Assembly (NCBI GenBank): GCA_902596515.1
Contig: CACJUF010000001.1
Coordinates: 1-64,000 of the forward strand
Source: an uncultured Pelagibacteraceae bacterium
GTDB lineage: Bacteria; Pseudomonadota; Alphaproteobacteria; Pelagibacterales; Pelagibacteraceae
Reading direction: 5' to 3'
DNA: 64,000 nucleotides
The notes under the pieces were generated by a model that worked only from the letters and a program-made list of their open reading frames with translations, had not been told where the DNA came from and did no database searches. Of the stretch, positions 1 through 7,757 are shown in pieces. Within the stretch, counting starts at the first letter, position 1, and every line of letters begins with the position of its first letter. A program made the translations under genes and the position numbers.

Positions 1-68
1 AGCATTTAAACGTCCAAATAGGGGTCTATTTTAAGCGTATGCTCATATATGGTACAACTAACAGGTGA
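1..68 (+). other. Possible 3' end of an unidentified rightward gene cut by the window edge
   Basis: A frame starting at base 3 is open to a TGA at 66-68 and would encode about 21 residues ending in LIYGTTNR. It converges on the 3' end of the EamA gene. The stretch looks slightly less AT-rich than its surroundings. I do not recognise the sequence. The other frames on both strands contain stops, except for a short minus-strand frame that stops near base 11. It may be non-coding. Confidence 0.2.
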
Positions 69-89
69 ATTGTAATATTTTATATCAAA

Positions 90-860
90 TTAATTAAAAA
101 GATCAAAAAATGTTGATTTTACTAGGTTTTTTAACATAAAAATCCTTAAAATAAGGCTAAATGGAGCTAATTTAGATGCATCAGCGTATTTTAAAGATAA
201 TATTAAAAATAAATGACCTATACAGGCAAAAATCCCTATAGCAGCCATCATAGACCACTGATTTAAAGTGGGGTTAACCCATACATATGGCATTGCTGTA
301 GAAACTATTACGGCCCCTACTACACCAGTTAATAAAAGAGTTAATAAAGGATTATCTGAAGTACTTAATTTACGAGTAATAATTAAATAAAACCCATACA
401 TTATTCCAGTTCCAAGAGCCGCTATGCTTGCTAAGTTTATTTCTACAAACCCAGGTCTTATAACCACTAATGAACCAATAAATCCAATAATTACAGCAGA
501 CCATCTTCTGAAACCGACCTTTTCTCCTAAAAAAATTGGAGAAAAAGCTGTAACAATTAAAGGGGCAACAAAAGCTAATGTTAATGCTTTTGCTAAAGAA
601 ATTACTGAGATTGCATAAAAAAAACAGATATTAGCTGTTAAAAGAATTAGACCTCTTATAAATTGTAATTTTGGTTTATCTGTCCAAACAAGATTTTCTC
701 TAAAGAAGAAAAACATAATTGGAAGAGTAAATGCAACTGTAAAAAAGTACCTTGCCCATGTAATTTGTAAAACAGGAAGATTTACACTTAAATACTTGGC
801 AAATCCATCCATAATTGGAAGCATTATCCATGCTAAAAGATTGAAAGTTATAGCCTTCAT
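90..860 (-). CDS. EamA/DMT-family permease, C-terminally truncated
   Basis: An inner-membrane permease of the drug/metabolite transporter superfamily; the substrate cannot be told from sequence. The 256 residues are mostly hydrophobic segments. The first EamA repeat covers about residues 5-135, including the typical GLILLTANICFFYAI and VAPLIVTAFSPIFLGEKVG stretches. The second repeat starts near residue 145 and reaches the typical KYADASKLAPF. After that point the sequence becomes polar (ending FFDLFN), where family members of about 290 residues carry the last two membrane helices. No other frame before base 90 restores the expected end, so the gene looks truncated or recombined at its 3' end rather than simply frameshifted. 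It follows the AEC permease by 18 bases on the same strand. Confidence 0.8.
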   Translation of the reverse strand: MKAITFNLLAWIMLPIMDGFAKYLSVNLPVLQITWARYFFTVAFTLPIMFFFFRENLVWTDKPKLQFIRGLILLTANICFFYAISVISLAKALTLAFVAPLIVTAFSPIFLGEKVGFRRWSAVIIGFIGSLVVIRPGFVEINLASIAALGTGIMYGFYLIITRKLSTSDNPLLTLLLTGVVGAVIVSTAMPYVWVNPTLNQWSMMAAIGIFACIGHLFLILSLKYADASKLAPFSLILRIFMLKNLVKSTFFDLFN

Positions 861-878
861 GAACTAAAAGGATATAGA

Positions 879-1775
879 TTAATTAAAGTATTTTAAAGCA
901 AAGAATACAACTATTGGAATAGTTATAAAGGACATTAAGGTTGAAACAACTATTGTACTAGCAACACTATCAACAATTTTTTTTGGTGAATACATGCTGC
1001 CAACTAGATAATTCAATATAGCGCTGGGCATTGCGCTTTGTATGAGCAAAACACCTGCAGCCAATCCAGACAAATCAAAATTATAAATCACAGCAAATGC
1101 TATTGAAGGTCCTATTATTACCCTACATAAGGATAAAATAATTGAGTTTTTTAGTGAAAATTTGAATTTAGTAAGAGCAATACCCAATGACATTAAAACT
1201 AAGAAAATTGTTGCGTATGTTAAAAGGAATGTTGTGTTCTCAAGAAATAAAGGTGTGTCAATTTCAAAATATAAAAAGAAAACAGATATAATAATAGCGT
1301 ACACAGGTGGACTTTTAATCAAAATATCAAAAGAAAAACTTTTTTTTGCTAAAAAAACACCTAGCGTAAAATGGAACAAAATTATGACAGAAGCTATAGC
1401 AGAAGCAACACCAAGACCTTGAGTACCATACGCAAAAAGGCAAATTGGAACACCCATATTACCGGTATTTGGTAGAATTAATGGAGGAAGCTCCATACTT
1501 AAATCTTTTTTAAGCAAAAAAAGAAGTAAAAGTCCAACAATTGCAAAACCAGCAATCATTATTATAGCATAAATAAAATAATGAATAAAAATATCTAAAG
1601 TAATTCCAGTTGTTGTTACTGTATAAAAAATCATTGCTGGTGTACCAATATTGCCAGCAAAATTTGTTATGAAATTAGTATCGAATTTAGGGTTTTTTTT
1701 ACCAAGATAATAACCAACGCCAATAACAAAAAAAACCGGAAAAATAACTTCAAAAATTTTAATATAAATTTCCAT
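879..1775 (-). CDS. AEC-family transporter (auxin efflux carrier-like permease)
   Basis: A 298-residue integral membrane protein of the AEC (Mem_trans) family, which exports or exchanges small organic anions in bacteria. It has about ten hydrophobic segments. The N-terminus FPVFFVIGVGYYLGKK and the internal PNTGNMGVPICLFAYG are characteristic; the latter is the conserved N-x-G-x-x-G-x-P motif of the family. Its ATG overlaps the stop of hom by one base (TAATG), so the two are probably translated from one message. The substrate is unknown. The link to homoserine dehydrogenase suggests an amino-acid-related compound, but that is inference only. Confidence 0.85.
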   Translation of the reverse strand: MEIYIKIFEVIFPVFFVIGVGYYLGKKNPKFDTNFITNFAGNIGTPAMIFYTVTTTGITLDIFIHYFIYAIIMIAGFAIVGLLLLFLLKKDLSMELPPLILPNTGNMGVPICLFAYGTQGLGVASAIASVIILFHFTLGVFLAKKSFSFDILIKSPPVYAIIISVFFLYFEIDTPLFLENTTFLLTYATIFLVLMSLGIALTKFKFSLKNSIILSLCRVIIGPSIAFAVIYNFDLSGLAAGVLLIQSAMPSAILNYLVGSMYSPKKIVDSVASTIVVSTLMSFITIPIVVFFALKYFN

Positions 1776-3067
1776 TAATTATAAAGTCTAATTAATGTTG
1801 GAAATTTTAAAATATTTCTGTTTTTTCTAAATATTGATAAACAATTTCTAGCATTTTTTTCTGATGTTTTGTGGGTAATTATAACAATAGTAGCTGAATT
1901 TCTTTTTTTATCAGGTGTTTGTATTATTCTTTTTACAGATATTTTATATTTAGCCAGTCGATTAGTTATAGAAGATAAAACACCTTGCTTATCTTTAACT
2001 TCAAATCTTAAATATAGAGAATTTGAGTAGTCGTCATTATTAAAGACTTTTACTACTTTTCTTTTATTTGAGGAAATTCCAAAAGAATACTTAATATTTC
2101 CTCTTAGAATAGATAATAAATCAGATAATAAAGAAGATGAAGTAGGTCCTGGTCCTGCACCCTCCCCTTGAAGTATACTTTCTCCTACAGGTTTTCCTTC
2201 AGTAATAACAGCGTTCATGACACCATTTACATTTCCTATATATGTGTCTTTACTAACTAAACACGGATGAACAGTTTCAAATAATCGATTATTTATCATT
2301 TCAGATATACCAAGTAACTTAATTCTAAGATTTAATTGATTTGCAATTTTAATATCTTTTAAATCAATATTTTCTATGCCTTCCATAATACATTTGTGGT
2401 TTGAAATTTGATTATTAAATGCAAGAGCTGACAAAATTCTTACTTTTGCAAACGCGTCAAACCCATTTAAATCTAGTTTAGGATTACTAGGTTCAGCATA
2501 TCCTAGTTCTTGAGCTTTTTTTAAAACTTTATCAAAATTTTCATTTGATTTTTCCATTTCGGTTAAAATATAATTAGTAGTTCCATTTAAAATTCCATAA
2601 ACTTTTTTTATTTTGTTCGTAGCCAAACCCTCTTTAATTGTTCTAAGTATTGGGATTCCTCCAGCAACTGAAGCTTCAAATTCTAAATTAACATAATTCT
2701 TCTCAGCTAATTTAGCTAATTCATTTCCATGTTTTGCAATTAAAGCTTTATTTGGTGTAATAACATTAACCTTATTTTTTAACGCCATTACAACAATTTT
2801 TTTTGAAATTCCATCAGATTGACCAATAGACTCAAATAGAATGTCTATCTTCTTTTCTTTTAAAATTTTAAAAGGGTTCGTATAAAAGATTTTTTTATTA
2901 ATACTATATTTTCTTTTTTTATTTCTATTTTTTGCAGATATTGCAACTATATTTATCTTTTTTCCTGTTTTAATTTCTATTTCTTTTTTTTTTATTCTTA
3001 ATTCATTGTAAAGATAAATGCCTACCTGACCTAAACCAACAATTGCGATGTTAACTATTTTATTCAT
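1775..3067 (-). CDS. hom: Homoserine dehydrogenase
   Basis: Reduces aspartate semialdehyde to homoserine, the branch point to threonine and methionine, in the cytosol. The 430 residues match the usual length of the monofunctional enzyme with an ACT domain. The NAD(P)-binding motif is at the N-terminus (VGLGQVGIYL, residues about 10-19). The catalytic domain holds GILNGTTNYILTEM (about 165-178), and a C-terminal ACT domain (about 350-430, YLRFEVKDKQGVLSSI) is the usual site of threonine feedback. The start overlaps the end of a small lipoprotein gene by eight bases. Its place downstream of argC, and its role as supplier for the MetY reaction encoded 2.3 kb away, fit amino-acid biosynthesis. 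Confidence 0.95.
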   Translation of the reverse strand: MNKIVNIAIVGLGQVGIYLYNELRIKKKEIEIKTGKKINIVAISAKNRNKKRKYSINKKIFYTNPFKILKEKKIDILFESIGQSDGISKKIVVMALKNKVNVITPNKALIAKHGNELAKLAEKNYVNLEFEASVAGGIPILRTIKEGLATNKIKKVYGILNGTTNYILTEMEKSNENFDKVLKKAQELGYAEPSNPKLDLNGFDAFAKVRILSALAFNNQISNHKCIMEGIENIDLKDIKIANQLNLRIKLLGISEMINNRLFETVHPCLVSKDTYIGNVNGVMNAVITEGKPVGESILQGEGAGPGPTSSSLLSDLLSILRGNIKYSFGISSNKRKVVKVFNNDDYSNSLYLRFEVKDKQGVLSSITNRLAKYKISVKRIIQTPDKKRNSATIVIITHKTSEKNARNCLSIFRKNRNILKFPTLIRLYN

Positions 3068-3221
3068 CTATATTTGGGTAATCACTGTTATCTACGTAAA
3101 TTTTTAAATTTGATTTAAATTCTTCAAAAGTTAGATCTTTTGAAAAGTTTATTTCTTTCTCAGTTTGAACAGGGGCACAAGAAATAACTAGTAATATGAT
3201 CAATAATGGTAATTTTTTCAT
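3060..3221 (-). CDS. Small putative lipoprotein (53 aa)
   Basis: A 53-residue frame between argC and hom that is short enough to be missed by gene callers. It opens MKKLPLLIILLVISCAP, a lipoprotein signal peptide with a lipobox (V-I-S-C, Cys15), followed by an acidic, polar mature part of 38 residues ending in NSDYPNIDE. Its ATG overlaps the argC stop as ATGA, and its end overlaps the hom start by eight bases, so it looks translationally coupled to both. I do not recognise the mature part. Small lipoproteins of unknown role are common in this group. The tight overlaps and the clean lipobox support a real gene. Confidence 0.7.
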   Translation of the reverse strand: MKKLPLLIILLVISCAPVQTEKEINFSKDLTFEEFKSNLKIYVDNSDYPNIDE

Positions 3222-4242
3222 AATAATCCCTCACTAATTTTATAACCAAATTTCAAATTCATATTTTGAACCGCTTGACCTGCTCCTCCTTTAATAAGAT
3301 TATCAATGGCTGATAAAATTATTATCTTATTTTTAAATTTAGTTTTGCAGACAGAAATAAAGCAATAGTTAGTATTCATAACATCATTTGTGCTCAAAAA
3401 AAGAGTTAACACTCTTTATTTTTACAAATTTATTCTTTTTATGAAATTTTTTCAAAATATTTTGGACATTATTTAAAGTAGTGCCTGGTTTTAAATCCAA
3501 ATAAATAGTACTTAAAATTCCTCTAAACATTGGAATAATATGAGGTGTAAATGTAAAATTAATTTTTGAAGATGTATTTTTTTTTAATTCTTGATGAATT
3601 TCTGAATTATGTCGATGAAATCCTACTCCATATGCACTGAGAGATTCGTATAAATTTTTGTTTTTGAATTTTTTGTGTACTCCTCTACCCGCTCCAGAAT
3701 ATCCAGATTTCGAGTCTATAATGATATTATTTAAGTTAATTGATCTTTTTTTTAACTAATGGAATAAGTGGTAAAAGTATTGATGTGGGGTAGCAACCCG
3801 GGCAACCAATAATATTAAATTTCTTTACTAATTTTCCTGTTATTTCTGGCAAAGCATATATACTATTTTTTATATTACTTAATGCCTTATGTTTTTGCTT
3901 ATACCATTTTAAGTAATCAGAACCTTTTTTTAGTCTAAAATCTGCAGCTAAATCAATTAAAGTATTCTTTTTTAATAAATCTTTTGAGATAGCTTGAGCC
4001 TCTCCGTTTGGTAATGCAGTAAATATAATGTCAACATTAACCAAATATTTTTTATTATACTTGGTAATTTTTGGTAACTTTTTTGACTTTAACGAAATAT
4101 CATAAGATGAAATTTTTTTTCCAGCTGAGGAATTTCCGCATAGATATTTTATATTAATATTCTTATGTTGAATTAATAATTTAATTAATTGAACACCAAT
4201 ATATCCAGTTGATCCAGCAATTAGTACATTAAGCTTAGGCAT
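3218..4242 (-). pseudogene. argC: N-acetyl-gamma-glutamyl-phosphate reductase, interrupted by two single-base frameshifts
   Basis: ArgC makes N-acetylglutamate semialdehyde in arginine synthesis. Frame one (4242-3736) gives the NAD(P)-binding start GSTGYIGVQLIKLL and the catalytic cysteine segment IIGCPGCYPTSILLPL. It then stops just after a run of eight A (rc of 3746-3753). The next frame continues without stops with IIIDSKSGYSGAGRG and the catalytic-His region GVGFHRHNSEI up to a run of seven T (rc of 3396-3402). From there the third frame completes the protein (LSTNDVMNTNY, then GGAGQAVQNMN). Removing one base from each run gives about 340 residues, the normal ArgC length. All active-site segments are intact, so this may be a working gene with homopolymer errors or slippage rather than a dead one. 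Confidence 0.88.
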
Positions 4243-4275
4243 TTAATATTATAACAGTTAAAAGTTAAAAAAGAA

Positions 4276-4713
4276 TTATCTTTTAGAAAATTGAAAGCTT
4301 CTTCTAGCTTTTTTACGTCCAGGTTTTTTTCTTTCAACAGATCTGGAGTCTCGGGTGGTCAATTTTTCAGTTTTAAGTGTAGATTTCAGTTTTTCATCAA
4401 ATAAAACTAAAGCTTTAGAAATGCCGTGAACCATTGCTCCTGCTTGTCCTGTTGGTCCTCCACCTCTTACACTGCACTTTACGTCATAATCAGTCGCTTG
4501 ATTTATAAGTTCAAAAGGTCTAACTATTTGCATTTTATGATTATCACTTGAAAAATAATCACTAAAAAGTTTACCATTTACATAAATTTTACCTGAACCT
4601 TTTTTTAACCAAACTTTAGCTATTGAAGTTTTTCTTCTTCCAGTAGCATACTTGCTATCTTTGAAGTCTAGTTTTATCTTAGATTCTTTAGTTGGTGTTT
4701 GAGTATGTTCCAT
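4276..4713 (-). CDS. rpsI: 30S ribosomal protein S9
   Basis: Small-subunit protein S9 (uS9); its C-terminal tail reaches the P-site tRNA. It has 145 residues, slightly longer than the usual ~130 because of a 15-20-residue N-terminal extension. The core ATGRRKTSIAKVWLKKGSG (about 23-41), the VRGGGPTGQAGAMVHGISKAL segment and the basic end GRKKARRSFQFSKR are diagnostic. It starts one base after the stop of rplM, the classic L13-S9 operon order. Confidence 0.98.
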   Translation of the reverse strand: MEHTQTPTKESKIKLDFKDSKYATGRRKTSIAKVWLKKGSGKIYVNGKLFSDYFSSDNHKMQIVRPFELINQATDYDVKCSVRGGGPTGQAGAMVHGISKALVLFDEKLKSTLKTEKLTTRDSRSVERKKPGRKKARRSFQFSKR

Positions 4714-5172
4714 TTAATTACGTACAATATTTTTTGAATTTAATTTATTTAACTCTATAACTTGAGGGTTTTGAGCAGAGTGAGGATGATCATTACCTAC
4801 ATATATTTTTAATTTAGTAAGTTGTTTTTTTCCTAATACTCCCCCTGGTAGCATTCTTTTTACTGCTAGTTTAAGGGCTTCGCCTGGTTTTTTTTTAGCA
4901 AGATTTTCAGGTGTAGTTTCTTTTATTCCACCAGGATGGCCTGTGTGTCTATAGTATTTTTTGTTTTGAAATTTATTTCCTGTGAATTTGATTTGCTCTA
5001 TATTTTTTACAACTACAAAATCTCCATCATCCATATGTGGTGTGAAAGTTGTTTTGTTTTTACCTCTAATAATTTTTGATATGACAGTTGCTAGTCTGCC
5101 TACTACAGCATTTTTAGCGTCTATTTCATACCAATTAGAAGATAATTGATCTTTTTTAAGGAATTTTGTCAT
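4714..5172 (-). CDS. rplM: 50S ribosomal protein L13
   Basis: Large-subunit protein L13 (uL13), an early assembly protein that binds 23S rRNA. It has 152 residues against a usual 142-155. Recognisable parts are the N-terminal WYEIDAKNAVVGRLATVIS, the HMDDGDFVVV segment, and the KRMLPGGVLGKKQLTKLKIY stretch. The ATG at 5172 lies about ten bases after a good -10 element, with no obvious Shine-Dalgarno sequence. The gene is divergent from the metY leader and co-transcribed with rpsI. Confidence 0.98.
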   Translation of the reverse strand: MTKFLKKDQLSSNWYEIDAKNAVVGRLATVISKIIRGKNKTTFTPHMDDGDFVVVKNIEQIKFTGNKFQNKKYYRHTGHPGGIKETTPENLAKKKPGEALKLAVKRMLPGGVLGKKQLTKLKIYVGNDHPHSAQNPQVIELNKLNSKNIVRN

Positions 5173-5182
5173 TGTGCGTGGA

Positions 5183-5210
5183 TTAATACTATTAATAAGA
5201 TCAAAGTCAA
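5183..5210 (-). promoter_or_regulatory. Candidate promoter for rplM-rpsI
   Basis: On the minus strand, TTGACT (rc of 5205-5210) and TATTAA (rc of 5183-5188) are separated by 16 bases. The predicted transcription start falls only a few bases before the rplM ATG at 5172, so the message would be leaderless or nearly so. Confidence 0.5.
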
Positions 5211-5223
5211 ATTGATATTTTTA

Positions 5224-5251
5224 TTGTTTTAAGCCTTTTTTTTGTTATATT
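5224..5251 (+). promoter_or_regulatory. Candidate promoter for the metY riboswitch leader
   Basis: TTGTTT (5224-5229) and TATATT (5246-5251) are 16 bases apart on the plus strand. The predicted transcription start, about six or seven bases downstream, would fall at roughly 5258, exactly where the first SAM aptamer helix begins. That fit supports the call. Confidence 0.5.
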
Positions 5252-5255
5252 GATT

Positions 5256-5298
5256 ATGCCGATTTGTTCCTATTGCGGGCTTACAGCTAAAGAGGAAA
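5256..5298 (+). promoter_or_regulatory. SAM-II riboswitch aptamer (first of a tandem pair)
   Basis: An S-adenosylmethionine-binding RNA of the SAM-II type. A short P1 helix (CCG 5259-5261 with CGG 5276-5278) closes a loop carrying the conserved U-rich strand and CCUAUUGC. After the linker come AGCUAAAGAGG and a pseudoknot between UUCCU (5267-5271) and AGGAA (5293-5297). These are the SAM-II landmarks: a loop UAUUG next to P1, then AGCUAAA before the pseudoknot strand. No U-tract terminator follows, so its mode of action is not evident. SAM-II followed by SAM-V is a known tandem arrangement in SAR11-like sequences. Confidence 0.85.
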
Positions 5299-5315
5299 TC
5301 ATCACACAAACTCGG

Positions 5316-5371
5316 TAGGCATTTGAACTATATTGTGCGCCTAGCATAAAGCTAAAGCACTAAAAAAGGAG
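5316..5371 (+). promoter_or_regulatory. SAM-V riboswitch aptamer overlapping the metY ribosome binding site
   Basis: The second S-adenosylmethionine aptamer in the leader. P1 pairs TAGGC (5316-5320) with GCCTA (5339-5343). The loop carries the conserved AUAUUGUGC, and GUGC (5335-5338) forms a pseudoknot with GCAC (5357-5360) after the conserved AAAGCUAAA. The Shine-Dalgarno AGGAG (5367-5371) lies six bases beyond the pseudoknot and four bases before the ATG at 5376. When SAM binds, the ribosome site would be folded against the aptamer and metY translation reduced. This is the expected SAM-V mechanism. Confidence 0.93.
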
Positions 5372-5375
5372 TATA

Positions 5376-6705
5376 ATGAGTAAAAAAAAGAAATAATCCT
5401 GAAACCATTGCCATACATGGTGGTGATTACAGAAGTGACCCAGCAACTAATGCTGTTGCTGTGCCAATATATAGGACAACGTCATATCAATTTCAAAGTA
5501 CTGAACATGCAGCAAATTTATTCGCATTAAAGGAATTTGGAAATATCTACACTAGGATTATGAATCCAACTAATGATGTTTTAGAGAAAAGAATTGCAGC
5601 ATTGGAAGGTGGATTATCTTGTGTAACGGTTTCATCAGGGCAAACAGCTTCGAGTTTTGCAGTTCTAAATGTCGCTCAATCAGGTGATAATATTGTTAGT
5701 TCTACGGATCTTTACGGCGGAACAGTTTCATTATTTACACATACGTTAAGTAAACTTGGGATTGAAATTAGATATGCTGATCCAAGTGATCCTAAAAACT
5801 TTGAAAAAGCAATAGATGAAAAGACTAGAGCTTTTTATGGTGAGACATTACCTAATCCATATTTGAGAGTGTTCCCTATCAAAGAAGTTTCTGATATTGG
5901 AAGAAAATATAATATTCCATTAATAATGGATAATACTGCTGCACCAATAATATGTAAACCAATAGAACATGGGGCGGCCGTCGTTATACATTCATTAACA
6001 AAATATATTGGTGGACATGGAACTGCTGTTGCTGGAAGCATAGTTGATAGTGGTAACTTTGACTGGACCGCAGATCCTAAAAGACAACCTTTATTCAATG
6101 AGCCTGATGCAAGTTATGGAGGTGTTGTTTGGGGAAAAGCTGTACCAGAATTAACCGGGGCTAATGTACCTTTTGCAGTCAGAGCAAGAGTTTGTTTGCT
6201 TAGAGATTTAGGTTCAGCTTTAGCACCAGATAATGCTTTTGCAATAATTCAAGGACTTGAAACCGTAGCTCTAAGAATGAAGCAACATTGTGAAAATGCT
6301 CAGAAAGTAGTTAATTTTTTAAAAAAACATAAAGAAGTTACTAAGGTTATATATTCCACTGAACATGAGAAAGAAATAGCTGATAGAGCTAAACAATATC
6401 TTAAAGGTGGAAATGGACCAATGGTTGGTATTGAGCTTAAAGGTGGTATTGAGGCTGGGAAAAAATTTATTGAGTCTTTGAAAATGTTCTACCATGTAGC
6501 AAACATTGGTGATGCAAGAAGTTTAGCTATACATCCTGCTAGCACTACTCATAGTCAATTAAATAAAAAAGAGTTAGCAGCATCAGGTGTAACTCAAAGT
6601 TATGTTAGACTTTGTATAGGTATTGAGCACATTGATGATATTATTGATGATTTAGATCAAGCTTTGAACAAGTCATCGAAAGGAAGTTTAAAAGCAGTTA
6701 GTTAA
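5376..6705 (+). CDS. metY: O-acetylhomoserine sulfhydrylase, frameshifted at codon 3-5
   Basis: A PLP enzyme that makes homocysteine from O-acetylhomoserine and sulfide, in the cytosol. The body has the fold-type-I Cys/Met metabolism landmarks: YTRIMNPTNDVLEKR, SSGQTASSFA, the PLP lysine in IHSLTKYIGGHG, and ASTTHSQL near the end. The conserved N-terminus (PETIAIHGGDYRSDP) is in the same frame as the body but has no start codon; a TGA at 5377-5379 closes it upstream. The only ATG after the Shine-Dalgarno is at 5376, in another frame, and reads M-S-K-K-K-K-stop. Removing one A from the A8 run at 5382-5389 joins them as MSKKRNNPETIAIHGG and gives 442 residues, the normal length. The alternative start, GTG at 5461, would cut off conserved sequence. 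The gene is controlled by the two SAM aptamers upstream. Confidence 0.93.
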
Positions 6706-7714
6706 ATTTTGTATTTAAATAAAAAAAATAAATACTTGAGCTAACCAAGAAAATTGAACTTATTTGGTGCATAGATGCAACATAAATCTGTGCACCATAC
6801 AATACTGTAAAAATACCTAATATAATTTGAAGAATTATAAATATTCCCAAATAGTTAATAGATTTATATAAATCATACATCTTGTTTCTATAAATCTTGT
6901 AGAAAATTAAAATGTAAAAAATTCCTATTAAATAAGCTAAATTACGATGAATAAATTGTACTAAAGATGGATCATTTAGAGCTGCAAATTCAAATAGATT
7001 ATTGATATTATTATCATTAGGAAAATAAGTATCACCCATCAGTGGCCATGAATTATAGATTTTGCCAGCATCCATACCGGAAACAAAAGCACCAATCGAA
7101 ATTTGAAAAAAAACTAAAATTAAAAAGAATAAAGGAATGAATACGTTTAGTTTGTTTGTTATTTTTCTTGATATGTTAATTTTTAAATAATTCCAATAAA
7201 TTAAAGATAAAATCAAAAAAGCCACAAATAAATGTAAGGATAATCTAAAGTGACTTACATCCACTCTATCAACTAATCCACTACTAACCATATACCAACC
7301 GATGAAACCCTGAAAACATATAAGAAAAAATATGAAATATAGATTAAATAATTTAGTGATCTTTATTTTAAAAGAAAAATAAATTAGTGGTATCAAATAT
7401 CCAAGACCAATCAATCTTCCAAGAAATCTATGTGCCCATTCCCACCAAAAGATAACCTTAAATTCACTTAAAGTCATATTATAGTTTTGTAATTTAAATT
7501 CAGGAATTTGTTTATAAAGATTAAAATAAACAATCCAATCATTCTGGTTAAGAGGTGGAAAAAATCCAGAAAATAATTCCCACTCTGTTATTGAGAGACC
7601 TGAATCAGTAAGTCTTGTTAAGCCACCAACTATTATCATAAAAGATATAATCCAAAACATAACAATTAACCAAATTGATAGCTGATTATTTATTTCTGTA
7701 TTTGTTGTGTACAT
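6698..7714 (-). CDS. ctaA: Heme A synthase (CtaA/Cox15 type)
   Basis: Oxidises the C8 methyl of heme O to make heme A for cytochrome aa3 oxidase; an inner-membrane protein. The 338 residues have about eight membrane helices and match the alphaproteobacterial type-2 length. The motif GGLTRLTDSGLSITEW (about 23-38) is diagnostic. The family's heme-ligand histidines fit WEWAHRFLGR (about 92-101), VSHFRLSLH, QFIHRNLAY and MHQISS. Its 3' end overlaps the metY 3' end by eight bases in a convergent arrangement. Confidence 0.95.
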   Translation of the reverse strand: MYTTNTEINNQLSIWLIVMFWIISFMIIVGGLTRLTDSGLSITEWELFSGFFPPLNQNDWIVYFNLYKQIPEFKLQNYNMTLSEFKVIFWWEWAHRFLGRLIGLGYLIPLIYFSFKIKITKLFNLYFIFFLICFQGFIGWYMVSSGLVDRVDVSHFRLSLHLFVAFLILSLIYWNYLKINISRKITNKLNVFIPLFFLILVFFQISIGAFVSGMDAGKIYNSWPLMGDTYFPNDNNINNLFEFAALNDPSLVQFIHRNLAYLIGIFYILIFYKIYRNKMYDLYKSINYLGIFIILQIILGIFTVLYGAQIYVASMHQISSIFLVSSSIYFFYLNTKFN

Positions 7715-7757
7715 GTGGGGATAAATATAATAATTTTCCTATTATCCAAATATATAA

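Noticed and set aside
3218-3412. A separate small gene starting at GTG 3412
   Set aside because: Its sequence is the C-terminal end of ArgC (GGAGQAVQNMN); it is the third piece of the frameshifted gene, not an independent protein.
5225-5243. T-rich stretch before metY as an intrinsic terminator
   Set aside because: No stable hairpin precedes the T run on either strand; it fits better as promoter spacer DNA.
5461-6705. metY starting at the GTG at 5461
   Set aside because: This would drop the conserved PETIAIHGG segment that is open in frame upstream and would leave the riboswitch-controlled ATG unused.
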